This document shows, in pieces, positions 1 through 9,844 of a DNA stretch of 64,000 nt (positions are counted from its first letter, which is position 1; each line of letters starts with the position of its first letter). The position numbers and the translations under genes were made by a program. A model generated the notes under the pieces. That model saw nothing but the letters and a program-made list of their open reading frames with translations. It was not told where the DNA came from and searched no databases. The DNA comes from Campylobacterales bacterium (GTDB taxonomy: Bacteria > Campylobacterota > Campylobacteria > Campylobacterales > Sulfurimonadaceae), in contig JAPLGP010000018.1 of the NCBI GenBank assembly GCA_026390075.1, forward strand, positions 62,001 through 126,000, written 5' to 3'.

Positions 1-533
1 GTATGTTTTGTAAAATCAGCTGGAACACCTGGTGAGCTTGGATTTCCAAAAGTAGCAGCTCCACTTCCCGCTTGAACTAAAAGTGAATCGCTATGACCAT
101 GATAACAACCAGTAAATTTCACTATGTCATCACGATTTGTAAAACCCCTTGCAAGACGAATAGCACTCATTACAGCCTCAGTTCCACTACTTACAAATCT
201 CACTTTATCCATAGAATCAAAAAATGAAATAACAAGTTTGGCTAACTCTGTTTCTGCGAGTGTTGGCGCACCAAAGCTAAGACCATGTTTTACAGCTTCT
301 ATTACAGCCGCTTCTATCGTTTCATCTCTATGACCAAAAAGAAGTGGACCCCAACTTTGAACAAAGTCAACATACTCATTTCCATCCACATCACGCAAAT
401 AAGCACCCTCGCCTTCAGTGATAAAAAGAGGCGTTCCCCCAACACTTTTAAATGCTCTAACAGGAGAGTTTACTCCACCTGGGATTAAACTTTGTGCTTC
501 TTCAAATGCTTTTATTGATGCGTCTATACTCAT
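1..533 (-). CDS. hemL: Glutamate-1-semialdehyde 2,1-aminomutase, N-terminal part
   Basis: PLP enzyme that converts glutamate-1-semialdehyde to 5-aminolevulinate in the C5 heme/tetrapyrrole pathway. The gene runs off the left edge, so only about the first 177 residues are visible. It starts at the ATG complementary to 531-533 ([20 protein letters not shown]). Family hallmarks are the N-terminal [11 protein letters not shown] segment, the [16 protein letters not shown] stretch that binds cofactor phosphate, and the [10 protein letters not shown] and GNPSSPGVP motifs. The PLP lysine lies outside the window. The gene is divergent from the TonB-like gene at 629, with about 95 bp between them that must hold both promoters. 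Confidence 0.95.
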   Translation of the reverse strand, partial: MSIDASIKAFEEAQSLIPGGVNSPVRAFKSVGGTPLFITEGEGAYLRDVDGNEYVDFVQSWGPLLFGHRDETIEAAVIEAVKHGLSFGAPTLAETELAKLVISFFDSMDKVRFVSSGTEAVMSAIRLARGFTNRDDIVKFTGCYHGHSDSLLVQAGSGAATFGNPSSPGVPADFTKH

Positions 534-628
534 TTTATGACCTTATGATTTTTGCGTTATTATAGCAAAGTTGCATTAATATTCATTTGCTATAATTCGA
601 GAAAAATTTTAGATAAAACGGAAAAACA

Positions 629-1489
629 GTGTACAGATCTTCTTTTGCTTTCTTTGTTGCATTTTTATTGCACTTTATATTATTTTTACTATTTTGGATT
701 ATTGTACATTTCTTACCAGATGTAAAAAAACCAAATGAACCAAAAGAAGAAAAAATTAAAATCTCCCTAAAAGAGATGCCTAAAAAAGAGAAGAAACCTG
801 AAGTACCCGTGGAACAACCAGCACCTGTCGCCCCATCCATCGCTCCACCGATGCCAAAAGGCTCTCAACTCAAAGAGATAGTAAAAGAAGAGCCTTTAAA
901 GTTTGAACCAAAACAACAACCAACGAAACCAAAATTAAATCCTGCGCCTGAGATTATTAAACCAGAGCCAAAACAACAACCAAAAATAGAACCACTTCCA
1001 GATAAAAAAATATATATTCCCTTCAAAGAAGAGAAAAAAGAACCAAAAGTAGAAGACCCTCTTGCTTGGATGAGCGAAGATAAATCTGCAGAAGAAGACA
1101 AAAAAGTGAAAGTAAAAACGGAAAATGGAAGTAGCATAAATCAAAATATTAAAGAACTCTACGGAGATGTATTTGGTAAACTCACTCCTGGACAACAAAA
1201 ATATATTTTAGATAATCAAGAAATTATGAGACGCATCACACAAGAGACGCTCACGCGTGTTGCAAGTGTCAATTTAAGAAGAGAAAATGTAAATACAAGT
1301 AATGTTATAGAGTTTTATCTTCATCCAAATGGAGATATGACAGACTTTAAATTTTTACAAAAAAGCGGTATTTATGTTATTGATGACACAACAAAAGAGA
1401 CTATTGAATACTCTTACAGCAAATATCCTCGACCTACTGAAAAAATATTAATTCGGTACAATGTTTTTTACAATTTAGCACATCGTTAA
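629..1489 (+). CDS. TonB-family energy-transducing protein
   Basis: 286 residues starting at GTG; the reading begins MYRSSFAFFVAFLLHF. One N-terminal membrane anchor (about 6-29) is followed by a long Pro/Lys/Glu-rich periplasmic spacer (about 33-150, with repeated KPEPKQQPK-like units). A globular C-terminal domain (about 195-286) has the TonB-like FYLHPNGDMTDFKFLQKSG strand and ends in YNVFYNLAHR. TonB proteins couple the ExbB/ExbD proton-driven motor to outer-membrane receptors. No exbB or exbD is adjacent, so the partner complex and receptor cannot be named. The C-terminal domain is divergent; a TolA-like role is the alternative. Confidence 0.75.
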   Translation: MYRSSFAFFVAFLLHFILFLLFWIIVHFLPDVKKPNEPKEEKIKISLKEMPKKEKKPEVPVEQPAPVAPSIAPPMPKGSQLKEIVKEEPLKFEPKQQPTKPKLNPAPEIIKPEPKQQPKIEPLPDKKIYIPFKEEKKEPKVEDPLAWMSEDKSAEEDKKVKVKTENGSSINQNIKELYGDVFGKLTPGQQKYILDNQEIMRRITQETLTRVASVNLRRENVNTSNVIEFYLHPNGDMTDFKFLQKSGIYVIDDTTKETIEYSYSKYPRPTEKILIRYNVFYNLAHR

Positions 1490-1490
1490 T

Positions 1491-1502
1491 TTCCACATGC
1501 CA
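1491..1502 (+). repeat. TTCCACATGCCA repeat, intergenic single copy
   Basis: Exact copy of the dispersed 12-base word, directly after the TonB-like stop codon and 38 bases before the paired copy at 1540-1563. Confidence 0.9.
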
Positions 1503-1539
1503 TAAGCAAAACAAGAAAACAGACTTATAGCTCTAACAA

Positions 1540-1563
1540 TTCCACATGCCATGGCATGTGGAA
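1540..1563. terminator. Perfect 24-bp palindrome made of two head-to-head TTCCACATGCCA words
   Basis: TTCCACATGCCA at 1540-1551 is followed immediately by its reverse complement at 1552-1563, giving a 12-bp perfect inverted repeat followed by ACTATTTTTATT. It lies between convergent genes (TonB-like ending 1489, HD-GYP regulator ending 1571), where a bidirectional terminator is expected. There is a T-rich tail only on the plus strand. Identical in sequence to the palindrome at 51198-51221. Confidence 0.7.
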
Positions 1564-1570
1564 ACTATTT

Positions 1571-3394
1571 TTATTCTTGTATTTTCGCTAAGATTGTATC
1601 AGCCTGAGTGTGAATGTCATCAATAAATTCTGTTTCTATACTACATTCGAGTATTGAATTTTTTATAAGTTGATTATTTTGGATATCTTCATTGATTGTA
1701 GATATACTATTTTCACTTAAAATCATAAAATCATCCCCTTCAACTCTAAAAACAATACAATCTTTATATAAAGTATTTATAAATTTTGAAAATTTTACCA
1801 AAAACTCATCCCCTTTCGCCCAAGAGAATTGTCTGTTGTACTCTGAAAAGTTGTGCAATTTTATCTTATAAATATATGCAGATTGAAAACTTACATGGTA
1901 TCTAAGTAAGAAAGATAAGTACTCTATTACAAATAAATTCGTAAGTCTATCTTTGTAAAAATAGGAAAATCTTTGCTCTTCTATAGATGTTTTTGGTAAT
2001 TGAGAGATATCCACATCTATATCAATTTTACTTAAGGCTATGAGTGCTGCATCCACTACTTCTGGATGAAAATGTTGCCTACTTAACGCTTGTATCTCTT
2101 GCAAAGCAGCAGATATTGATTTTTTTGTTTTATATATTCTATTCGTTGTCATTGCATCAAAAGCATCCGCAACAATCATAATTCTACTTAAGGGTTGTAT
2201 CTCATTCGCTCTTAATCCTCTTGGATAGCCACTTCCATCATATTTTTCATGATGTTCTCTCATAATATCTGCTATAACTCTGTACTGGTCTATTTTTGAG
2301 AGCATTTCATATCCTGAGCCAAGATGCTCTTGTATGAGTTGATATTCTATTTTATTGAGTGTAGTTGGTTTGAGCAGAACATTATCTGGTGTTGAAATTT
2401 TACCTATATCATGAAGCCAAGCTGCATTTTTTAAAACTTCTATATCTTTTTCATCATAGTTCATCTCTCGTGCAATTAAAACACAGTAGTTCGCTACACG
2501 CTTTGTATGACCTGCCGTGTAAGAGTCACGAGACTCTATCATATCAATCATAGAGTGAATGATTTGTTCTTGATTTTCTATCTTTTCATGTTCTAAGAAA
2601 TGGATTTTTTCTTCATGTGTTTTATCTCTAAACACAACAACAGTCCCAACAACAGTATCATTACTAAAAAGTGGAGTAGCAACTAAAGATACATGTAAAA
2701 AATCACCATCTTTTTTGACTAAATACTGGTCTTCATTTGCAAATCTATCACCACTTAAAATTGTTTTATGTACAGAACACTCTTTTGAGGGAATCGGCAT
2801 ATTATCAATAGTTTTATAGTGAATATAATCATGTATTACTTTATTGATTAACTCATCATAGTTAAAACCAAACATTTTCAGTGCTTCATTATTTATAAAT
2901 GTAGTTTTTTGATCATTACCCAGTGTATAAATTCCATCACCGATGCTTTGTGCTATATCATAAAATTTTTTTTCACTTTGAAGAAGTTTATTCTTTTCAT
3001 CAAAAACTTTAAGATAGAGTGTGATTTTATTGAGGAGTTGATTATCATCAATAGGCTTTGTTATGTAATCAATCGCACCTAGTTTAAAACCTTCTTTAAT
3101 AAACTCATCACTTCTAAAAACAGCAGTCACAAAAATAATCGGTATATCTTTTGTTCTTTTATTTGACTTTATCATTTTAGCTAACTCAAAACCATTTATA
3201 TCAGGCATTTGTATATCTAACAAAATCAAATCTATTTTTTTGGTTAAAAGTACATTTAAAGCATCTTTAGCATTTAAAACTTCGGTACTTATTATATTTT
3301 TATGTGTCTCTAGCAGAGCATTTAATGCAAAGAGATTATCCTTGTTATCATCCACACACAATATATTATAAATATGTTCTATTTGCTCTGGCAT
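1571..3394 (-). CDS. Response regulator with PAS, HD-GYP and degenerate GGDEF-like tail
   Basis: 607 residues. A receiver domain (about 8-125) has its phospho-acceptor Asp near residue 60 (LILLDIQMPDING). A PAS domain (about 145-265) follows. The HD-GYP domain (about 285-455) has WLHDIGK and HHEKYDGSGYP, the signature of c-di-GMP phosphodiesterases. The last ~135 residues resemble a GGDEF fold with eroded signatures (WAKGDEFL, RVEGDDFMIL) and are probably not catalytic. It is the last gene of the five-gene operon 10756 to 1571 and overlaps the cyclase gene upstream by 16 bases, so a cyclase and a phosphodiesterase are translationally coupled. Likely lowers c-di-GMP when phosphorylated; the activating kinase is inferred to be the product of 6324-9842. 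Confidence 0.9.
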   Translation of the reverse strand: MPEQIEHIYNILCVDDNKDNLFALNALLETHKNIISTEVLNAKDALNVLLTKKIDLILLDIQMPDINGFELAKMIKSNKRTKDIPIIFVTAVFRSDEFIKEGFKLGAIDYITKPIDDNQLLNKITLYLKVFDEKNKLLQSEKKFYDIAQSIGDGIYTLGNDQKTTFINNEALKMFGFNYDELINKVIHDYIHYKTIDNMPIPSKECSVHKTILSGDRFANEDQYLVKKDGDFLHVSLVATPLFSNDTVVGTVVVFRDKTHEEKIHFLEHEKIENQEQIIHSMIDMIESRDSYTAGHTKRVANYCVLIAREMNYDEKDIEVLKNAAWLHDIGKISTPDNVLLKPTTLNKIEYQLIQEHLGSGYEMLSKIDQYRVIADIMREHHEKYDGSGYPRGLRANEIQPLSRIMIVADAFDAMTTNRIYKTKKSISAALQEIQALSRQHFHPEVVDAALIALSKIDIDVDISQLPKTSIEEQRFSYFYKDRLTNLFVIEYLSFLLRYHVSFQSAYIYKIKLHNFSEYNRQFSWAKGDEFLVKFSKFINTLYKDCIVFRVEGDDFMILSENSISTINEDIQNNQLIKNSILECSIETEFIDDIHTQADTILAKIQE

Positions 3395-4659
3395 ACTTTA
3401 TTTCTTCCTGTTGCTTTAGCATCATAAAGAGCTTCATCCGCTCGTTTGATAATTGTATTTATTGTGTCTGTTGGAGTAAACTCTGTAATTCCAAAACTAC
3501 ATGTTATATGCTTCACTGTATCAAATTCTTTGGCTTCAATGTGTTTTCTTAAACTCTCCGCTATGACTAAACCTTTCTCCATACCTACATCAAAAGCTAA
3601 AACAAACTCTTCTCCACCCCATCTTGCAAAAATATCGTTCACTCGAATATGTTCCTTAGCAACTAAAGAGAGTTCTACGAGTACATTATCTCCAATAAGA
3701 TGTCCATAAGTATCATTCACATTTTTAAAAAAATCTATATCAAATATAATAAATACAAAAGAGCTTTTTTCTACTCTTGCATTTGAAATTTTTTGTTCTA
3801 TCAAACGATGAAACATATTTCTGCTATAAATTTGCGTGAGATTATCGTAGTTTGCTTCATGTTCGTATTCAAGTGAACGCATGGAAATAGCAGTGACATC
3901 CGTAAATATCAATACATAATATTCATGAAACGACGCAATTTTTAAAGTAAAAATATATTCTTTAGAATCATTGATAATTTTTACAAGAACCTCTTCTTTT
4001 GTGGCTTTGTTTGCTAACTCATCTATCCAAGTAAGACTATTTTCTGCTAAGTCTATGTGATAATAAGGCTCTTCTTTTACAAATAAATCTGCAATACAAC
4101 CTTTATTTTTTTGAAATTCATAGAGAGAATCTAAATGAAAAAAATTCAAAAGTGCTTTATTTGCATGTAAAATTTGATTTGCATCCGTTACCACAATGAT
4201 GTTATCTTGCAAATCCAATAAACTTTGAGCAAATTCTTTCTCTTTTTCTATCAATCTTGTTTTATCAGCAAGATTGAGGTGAAAAGAGACACGATTGAGC
4301 AGTTCTATGTTGTTATATGGCTTGCTTATGTAATCAGCACCGCCAACTTCATAACACTTTTCAATCGTTTTATCGTCTTTGTTTGCAGTTACAAAAATTA
4401 TAGGAATATCTTTTGTTTTTTTGTTAGATTTTATCATCTTAGCACAAAGAAATCCATCCACATCTGGCATCATAACATCAAGAAGAATTAAATCTATTTT
4501 TTGCTTGAGTAAAATATCTAAACCGGCATGTGCAGATTTAGCAGTAGCAACAGCATAGAGTGCTTCTTTTGTACCTTGAAGTACACTCTCAAGAACAAAA
4601 AGATTTGTTGCTAAGTCATCGATACACAAGATGTTTTTTATTCGTTTATTGATCATCAA
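3379..4659 (-). CDS. Response regulator diguanylate cyclase (REC-PAS-like-GGDEF)
   Basis: 426 residues. The receiver (about 5-125) has its acceptor Asp near 61 (LLDVMMPDVDG). A middle PAS-like segment (about 135-255) is followed by a GGDEF domain (about 265-425). The active-site loop reads ARWGGEEF, and five residues upstream is RVND, matching the RxxD inhibitory site, so product-inhibited synthesis of c-di-GMP is expected. Two tandem Met codons are possible starts at 4659 and 4656; the gene overlaps the stop of the CheB-CheR gene by 4 bases. With its neighbour at 1571 it forms an opposing cyclase/phosphodiesterase pair. Confidence 0.92.
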   Translation of the reverse strand: MMINKRIKNILCIDDLATNLFVLESVLQGTKEALYAVATAKSAHAGLDILLKQKIDLILLDVMMPDVDGFLCAKMIKSNKKTKDIPIIFVTANKDDKTIEKCYEVGGADYISKPYNNIELLNRVSFHLNLADKTRLIEKEKEFAQSLLDLQDNIIVVTDANQILHANKALLNFFHLDSLYEFQKNKGCIADLFVKEEPYYHIDLAENSLTWIDELANKATKEEVLVKIINDSKEYIFTLKIASFHEYYVLIFTDVTAISMRSLEYEHEANYDNLTQIYSRNMFHRLIEQKISNARVEKSSFVFIIFDIDFFKNVNDTYGHLIGDNVLVELSLVAKEHIRVNDIFARWGGEEFVLAFDVGMEKGLVIAESLRKHIEAKEFDTVKHITCSFGITEFTPTDTINTIIKRADEALYDAKATGRNKVCQSK

Positions 4660-6323
4660 TCTACTTTCTTAAATATTTTACAGTTGTATGCACATTGTTT
4701 AAAATTATTTATAAAATCAGCGTGAATCGTTTCGCTTTGACCTAAAATTAAATATCCGCCAAATTTTAACGAATCATAAAAAAGTTGAAACACTTTTTTT
4801 TGTAAATCGTTGTCAAAATATATAATAACATTCTTACAAATTATAATGTCGAATTCCTTAAAAGAGCTATCTGTCGCTAAATTATGCCCAAAGAAAAGTG
4901 TTTTCTCTCTAATTTCATCCTTAATAGTGACAAAATTATTATTTCTCAGAACATAATCATCAAATTTGCCAGACAATCCTATGTGCTTATAGTTATGAGA
5001 GCCTTGCTCGAACGACTCATTTGAATAGATTCCATTCTTAGCTTCTTCTAAAACGACACTATTGAAATCCGTTGCATATATCATACTTTTTTCAAGTAAC
5101 CCTAAGTTTTTAAGTATGATAGCCATAGAATAAACTTCTTCACCGCTACTACACCCTGCACTCCACACTTTTATGTTGTGTGCTTTTGTATATTTATGCT
5201 TTAAAAGTTCAATTGTTTTTACAAATGAAGTTGGTTTTCTGAAGAATTCTGTCACATTTATGGAAACATCTAAAAAAAATACATTAAATGCAGTTTTATT
5301 AAAAAGCACAAGTCCCATTGCATCTTTTATATTTTTTATCTCATGTTTAATCATAAAAAATTCAATACGCCTTTGAATCATATCTCTATGATAAAGCCTA
5401 AAGTCATAGCCATATCTATTTACAAGCATCTCTAAAAACTCTTCTATGTAAAACTCTTTTATGCTTTGTTGATTTAAAAAATTGATATAAGTTATGATAT
5501 CTTCTTGATGAAACACATAATCATGGACATTCAAAGCAAGAGCATTCATCACCATACTTTTTGCTTTACACTCATCTTTATCTTGCAGAATAACTGTTGA
5601 TTTGTTTTGTTTTAAAAATTCTAGTTTATCCACACCATCCGAAGCATTTCCACACTCTTGAACGACTACAAGAAACTCTTTATAGTAGAATGCAAACGAC
5701 TCATAACTCAGCGACACAGAGGGTTTAGCAAAGTTATACTTTTCTTCATCCGATAAAACAAAACAGCCATCGCTTACTTTGAGGTGTTTGTTATTTGGTG
5801 CTAGGTAAATAACGCCTTTTTCGATTTTTTCACCATCTTGTGCATAACAAACTTTCTGCGCAGTATATTTTTGCAATATTTCATCAAATTTTCCAATTCT
5901 CTCACTTTGCACATGCTGAACAATTACAATACTTAAATTTGAACTCTTGATTTTTGAAATTATATTTACTATCTTTGGTGATGAATCTGCACTTCCGCCT
6001 ATTAAAATCACTTTTATATCATGCGTATTTACCACTTTATCTTTTAAAAGAGAGATAAATTTTGTTTGAAACCCGAGTTTATTCAAATATCTATTTAACT
6101 TACTTTTATGTGTAATGATTGAAACTTTTTTATTTGCTTTAAATATTTCTTTGTAAAGTAAGTGCACCAAATTTTTATCTATGTTATAAATAGTACCAAA
6201 CTCTAAAACCCATTCCTTATACTCTTTATAAAACAAATCTCGCAATAAAAGGACATCGTCTGACATAAGAGGCGCATGAAGTATAATTTTGCATACTTTA
6301 GACTCCTCAAAAAATTGAAGCAT
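4656..6323 (-). CDS. CheB-CheR fusion: protein methylesterase plus methyltransferase
   Basis: 555 residues. The first ~100 residues are unassigned. A CheB methylesterase domain (about 100-280) has a serine-containing GGSADSS in place of the usual GASTGG, VIVQHV, and CGNASDGVD carrying the Asp of the triad. A CheR methyltransferase domain (about 295-555) has KVWSAGCSSGEEVYS (SAM binding) and CKNVIIYFD. There is no receiver domain, unlike chemotaxis CheB. It starts immediately after the hybrid-kinase stop codon, which suggests its methylation target may be a protein of this operon rather than an MCP; that is inference. CheB-CheR fusions are known in other phyla attached to PAS/kinase modules. 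Confidence 0.88.
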   Translation of the reverse strand: MLQFFEESKVCKIILHAPLMSDDVLLLRDLFYKEYKEWVLEFGTIYNIDKNLVHLLYKEIFKANKKVSIITHKSKLNRYLNKLGFQTKFISLLKDKVVNTHDIKVILIGGSADSSPKIVNIISKIKSSNLSIVIVQHVQSERIGKFDEILQKYTAQKVCYAQDGEKIEKGVIYLAPNNKHLKVSDGCFVLSDEEKYNFAKPSVSLSYESFAFYYKEFLVVVQECGNASDGVDKLEFLKQNKSTVILQDKDECKAKSMVMNALALNVHDYVFHQEDIITYINFLNQQSIKEFYIEEFLEMLVNRYGYDFRLYHRDMIQRRIEFFMIKHEIKNIKDAMGLVLFNKTAFNVFFLDVSINVTEFFRKPTSFVKTIELLKHKYTKAHNIKVWSAGCSSGEEVYSMAIILKNLGLLEKSMIYATDFNSVVLEEAKNGIYSNESFEQGSHNYKHIGLSGKFDDYVLRNNNFVTIKDEIREKTLFFGHNLATDSSFKEFDIIICKNVIIYFDNDLQKKVFQLFYDSLKFGGYLILGQSETIHADFINNFKQCAYNCKIFKKVD

Positions 6324-9300
6324 TTACTTCACCCAAGCCTTAATAAGAGAGATAAGAGCATTATGTTCCAAGGGCTTTGATAGATAGTCATTTGCACCAG
6401 CATCAAGACACTCTTGTTTATCCTGTGGCATACTCTTTGCAGTTATCGCAATAATAGGAATATTTTTAAATTTTTCATTTGATTTAATATTTTTTATAGC
6501 ACTTAACCCATCCATAACAGGCATCATGATATCCATTAAGATAATGTCAATCTTGCTTTCATTTTCAAGAACTTCAATAGCTTCTTTCCCATCAAAAGCA
6601 CTATATACCTCAGCTTTTAAATCTTCTAACACAGAGGTTAATGTAAATATATTTCTACTGTCATCATCAACGATTAAAATATTTTTATTTTGTAACTCAT
6701 TTCCACTAAAATGACTATCATCATCGGAGAGTATAGAAATCAACTCAAGAGGATTTGTTGTAACGCTTTTAATTTCGCTCTTTTGTACTAAAACCTCAAC
6801 TTTAGGAGAGCTATCTTCTCTGGATAATGGAAGTGTAAAAATAAACTCTGTTCCCTTACCCAGTTCACTTGCAACGCGGATATGACCACCCAAAAGTTCA
6901 ACTAAAGTTTTACTTATAGATAGACCGAGCCCTGTTCCGCCAAACTCTCTACTTATGGAACCATCTACTTGTTTAAAGGCATCAAAAATGGCATCTATCT
7001 TATCGTTTGCTATGCCTATGCCCGTATCTTTTACGCTCATAACAAGCACACTATTGGTTGCACTTATATTGACACTCACAGAACCTTGTTTCGTAAATTT
7101 AAAAGCGTTGGACAAAAAGTTTTTTAGTACTTGAGATAATTTCGTTTTATCTGTTATAAATGTGCTTTTAAAGTCATCATTTAAGATAAATGCAACTCCT
7201 TTTTCCTCTGACAAAGCACTAAAGAGTCCTTTCATTTCATTTAAAATATCTCCTGAATAGATTTCACTCACATCAAGCTCCATTTTTCCAGATTCTATTT
7301 TGGTTAAATCTAAAATATCATTGATGAGAAGCAATAAATCATTCCCCGCTCTGTTGATAACAGAAACTTTTTTTACACTCTCTTCATCGAGTTTGTTATT
7401 GGAGTTTACACTCAAAAGCTTAGAGAGAAGAATGATTGAATTGAGCGGAGTGCGAAGTTCATGTGACATATTTGCCAAAAATTCACTCTTGTATTTTGAA
7501 GCTATTTCTAAATCATGTGCTCTTTTATCTATCTCCTCTTTTGCCTCGGCTAAAATCTTATTTTTCTCTTGAAGTTCTTTTGATTGAACGCTTAGCTGTT
7601 GCTGTTGCTCGACCATTTGAACATTAGACTCTTCCAACTCTTCACTTTGTACTTGCAACTCTTCATACGCTTGTTGCGATTTTTCAAGCAAGATTTTAAT
7701 TTCTGCATTTTGTCCTGTAGTATTGAGTGCTGTTGCGAAGATACTTGCTGCTTTAGTCAAATACTCTTTTTCTATTGTTTGAAACGCATTCAAATGTATT
7801 AACTCAACAACACCTAAAAGATTTCCTTCAAATAGGAGTGGGAAAATATAAACTTCCTTTGCCTGTGTATATGTTGTAGCACTTTGTATTATAAACTCAC
7901 TCTCTTTTACATTTTGAAGCAACATCGGGATTTTTTCTAAGGCTACTTGCCCGATTACTCCCTCTCCTAGCGCAATAGTATTGGCTAACTTCTCAACTGC
8001 ACTAAACGCAAAAGTTGCCATAAGTTTTAACTGCGATTTATTTTTATCAAAAGTATAAACAACACCACTACTCGCACCAGCATAACGACTCATAGCTGTA
8101 ATAGCCTCAGTTGATAATTCAGGTATGCTAACAAAACCTGTAAGTTTGTCGTTAAACTCTGCAATCCCTTCGTTAAAGTAAGTATCTTCTTTTGTTTTTA
8201 TACTATTTACTTTTAAAATGTCAGTCATTGTGACAATAGCCAATCCCAATTCATCTTTATTAGATTTGACTTCTATGGCATGTGTAAAATCTTCTTTGCT
8301 TATTGCTTTTGCTTGTTCTAAAATACTTTTTAGGTACTGTATCATTTCTAAAATAGCGATACCAAGTCTATCTTCAGAGCCTTGTTTTTTATACAAGACA
8401 TCTAACTCGCCATGGGCTATTGATTCAGCTACCATAGTGATTTGTTTGAGGTATTGAATCATTTCAATAAGTGCTAAACCAAGTTCATCTTCACTCCCAT
8501 TTGCCAGAACCAAAACATTATAGTTTCCTTGAGAGAGCTTTGTAGCAAGAGACGAAATCTCTTTTAACCTTTTTGTCATTCCTCTCAGAGCAAGACCTAA
8601 TTTGTCATTTGCACCAAGAAGTTTTATATCTTTCGTAAAATCACCTTTTGCAACTGCATTGGCTTGATGAATTGTCGTCTCTATTGCCTCTATAAGTATG
8701 GTTGTAGAACTGACAATTTCACCAATTTCATCCTCTTCTTCGTAGTGAATATTCTCTTTTTGTATCTCTCCACGGGATAAAGCTTTGAGTTGCGTGGTAA
8801 TTCTAGTTAAAGGAGTCATAAGTTTTGAAATATAGCCATTTACAACTAACAAGCCGATAGCTAAAACACCTCCTAAAATGAGAAAAAAGATTAGAATAAA
8901 CTCATTAAGTGCTGAAAATGCTACATTTTCATCGACTTCACTCACAAGATACCAAAAAACATCTTTGTGTATTAATGGTTCTGGATAAATTCTTTGCATT
9001 GAAAATATTTTGCCGTTTTTTTTAAAAGAAACGGCATCTTTATCTTTAAATTGCTCTATTATATTTGGATAATCTTTTTTGAAATTAGTATCTGTCCCTA
9101 GTTCTTTACCCCATTTTTTAGTTTTATCTTCTGTATAAAGATACTCTCCTTCATGATCGATAAGATGAAATTTTTTAAATTCACTACCTATGATACTTAA
9201 AAATCGTTCAGCATTTAAGCTCACAACGAGGACTCCTTTTATTTGGGCATTTTCATCTACTATCGGTGTGGAATATCGTAAAACAGGGATGTTTGGTTGC

Positions 9301-9842
9301 GTTATTTTTCCATATTCAGTATTCAAATCTAGAGCAGATATATAAAATTGGTCTTCTTTTAATTTCATAGCTTCTTTAAAATACTCTTTATCAGATTGAT
9401 TTTGGAGCTCTTCATCATTCACTTGAACAACAGTACCTGTTGTTTTATTATAAGAAAGTGCTATTTTTTCTATGCCATTTGTGTCGAGCAACCTGATTTT
9501 ATAGTAAAGTTTTTTATGTGACAAATAATCTTTTAAGGCTGAAACATATATTTTTTTCCAATAGGCAACCTTTGTACTTTCTCCTAATTCTTGCCAAATA
9601 ATAAGTTGACCCAAAGAAGAGAGACCAGCATTATAAAAAACATCATCTGGAACAGTTTCTAGTAAACCCTCTATTTGCGTGGATAAAGCTTTTGTTTGGC
9701 TGTTGTTTAACAATAATGCAGAGTTTATATAAGAATCTTTTGCGCTCTTAAAACCATACCATCCAACGATGCTAAGTGAAATAACAATAACAGCAACAAA
9801 TAATATAAAAACTTTGTTCTTCACTGAAAATTTAAAATTCAT
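6324..9842 (-). CDS. Poly-HAMP hybrid histidine kinase (Cache-HAMPx5-GAF-HisKA-HATPase-REC)
   Basis: 1172 residues. A membrane segment (about 10-32), a large periplasmic Cache-type sensor (about 35-315) and a second membrane segment (about 317-340) come first. A HAMP and a tandem array of four more HAMP-like units (to about 560) follow; each repeats a D-x-LG-x-A...M...L pattern (NDKLGLALRGM, EDELGLALIEM, EDRLGIAILEM, KDELGLAIVTM). Then come a GAF domain (about 590-730), a Gln/Glu-rich coiled coil (about 735-800), HisKA with FLANMSHELRTPL, HATPase (DTGIGI, GGTGLGLSIS) and a C-terminal receiver (ILMDIMMP). It lies 2 bases after the periplasmic repeat-protein gene, which may be its ligand partner. 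It probably feeds phosphate to the two c-di-GMP response regulators downstream. Confidence 0.93.
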   Translation of the reverse strand: MNFKFSVKNKVFILFVAVIVISLSIVGWYGFKSAKDSYINSALLLNNSQTKALSTQIEGLLETVPDDVFYNAGLSSLGQLIIWQELGESTKVAYWKKIYVSALKDYLSHKKLYYKIRLLDTNGIEKIALSYNKTTGTVVQVNDEELQNQSDKEYFKEAMKLKEDQFYISALDLNTEYGKITQPNIPVLRYSTPIVDENAQIKGVLVVSLNAERFLSIIGSEFKKFHLIDHEGEYLYTEDKTKKWGKELGTDTNFKKDYPNIIEQFKDKDAVSFKKNGKIFSMQRIYPEPLIHKDVFWYLVSEVDENVAFSALNEFILIFFLILGGVLAIGLLVVNGYISKLMTPLTRITTQLKALSRGEIQKENIHYEEEDEIGEIVSSTTILIEAIETTIHQANAVAKGDFTKDIKLLGANDKLGLALRGMTKRLKEISSLATKLSQGNYNVLVLANGSEDELGLALIEMIQYLKQITMVAESIAHGELDVLYKKQGSEDRLGIAILEMIQYLKSILEQAKAISKEDFTHAIEVKSNKDELGLAIVTMTDILKVNSIKTKEDTYFNEGIAEFNDKLTGFVSIPELSTEAITAMSRYAGASSGVVYTFDKNKSQLKLMATFAFSAVEKLANTIALGEGVIGQVALEKIPMLLQNVKESEFIIQSATTYTQAKEVYIFPLLFEGNLLGVVELIHLNAFQTIEKEYLTKAASIFATALNTTGQNAEIKILLEKSQQAYEELQVQSEELEESNVQMVEQQQQLSVQSKELQEKNKILAEAKEEIDKRAHDLEIASKYKSEFLANMSHELRTPLNSIILLSKLLSVNSNNKLDEESVKKVSVINRAGNDLLLLINDILDLTKIESGKMELDVSEIYSGDILNEMKGLFSALSEEKGVAFILNDDFKSTFITDKTKLSQVLKNFLSNAFKFTKQGSVSVNISATNSVLVMSVKDTGIGIANDKIDAIFDAFKQVDGSISREFGGTGLGLSISKTLVELLGGHIRVASELGKGTEFIFTLPLSREDSSPKVEVLVQKSEIKSVTTNPLELISILSDDDSHFSGNELQNKNILIVDDDSRNIFTLTSVLEDLKAEVYSAFDGKEAIEVLENESKIDIILMDIMMPVMDGLSAIKNIKSNEKFKNIPIIAITAKSMPQDKQECLDAGANDYLSKPLEHNALISLIKAWVK

Positions 9843-9844
9843 TC

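Noticed and set aside
124-488. Plus-strand ORFs inside hemL
   Set aside because: They lie antisense to a clear hemL reading frame and have no recognisable protein features.
865-1198. Minus-strand ORFs opposite the TonB-like gene
   Set aside because: Ser/Phe-rich products are the mirror of the Lys/Pro/Glu-rich TonB spacer, a compositional shadow.
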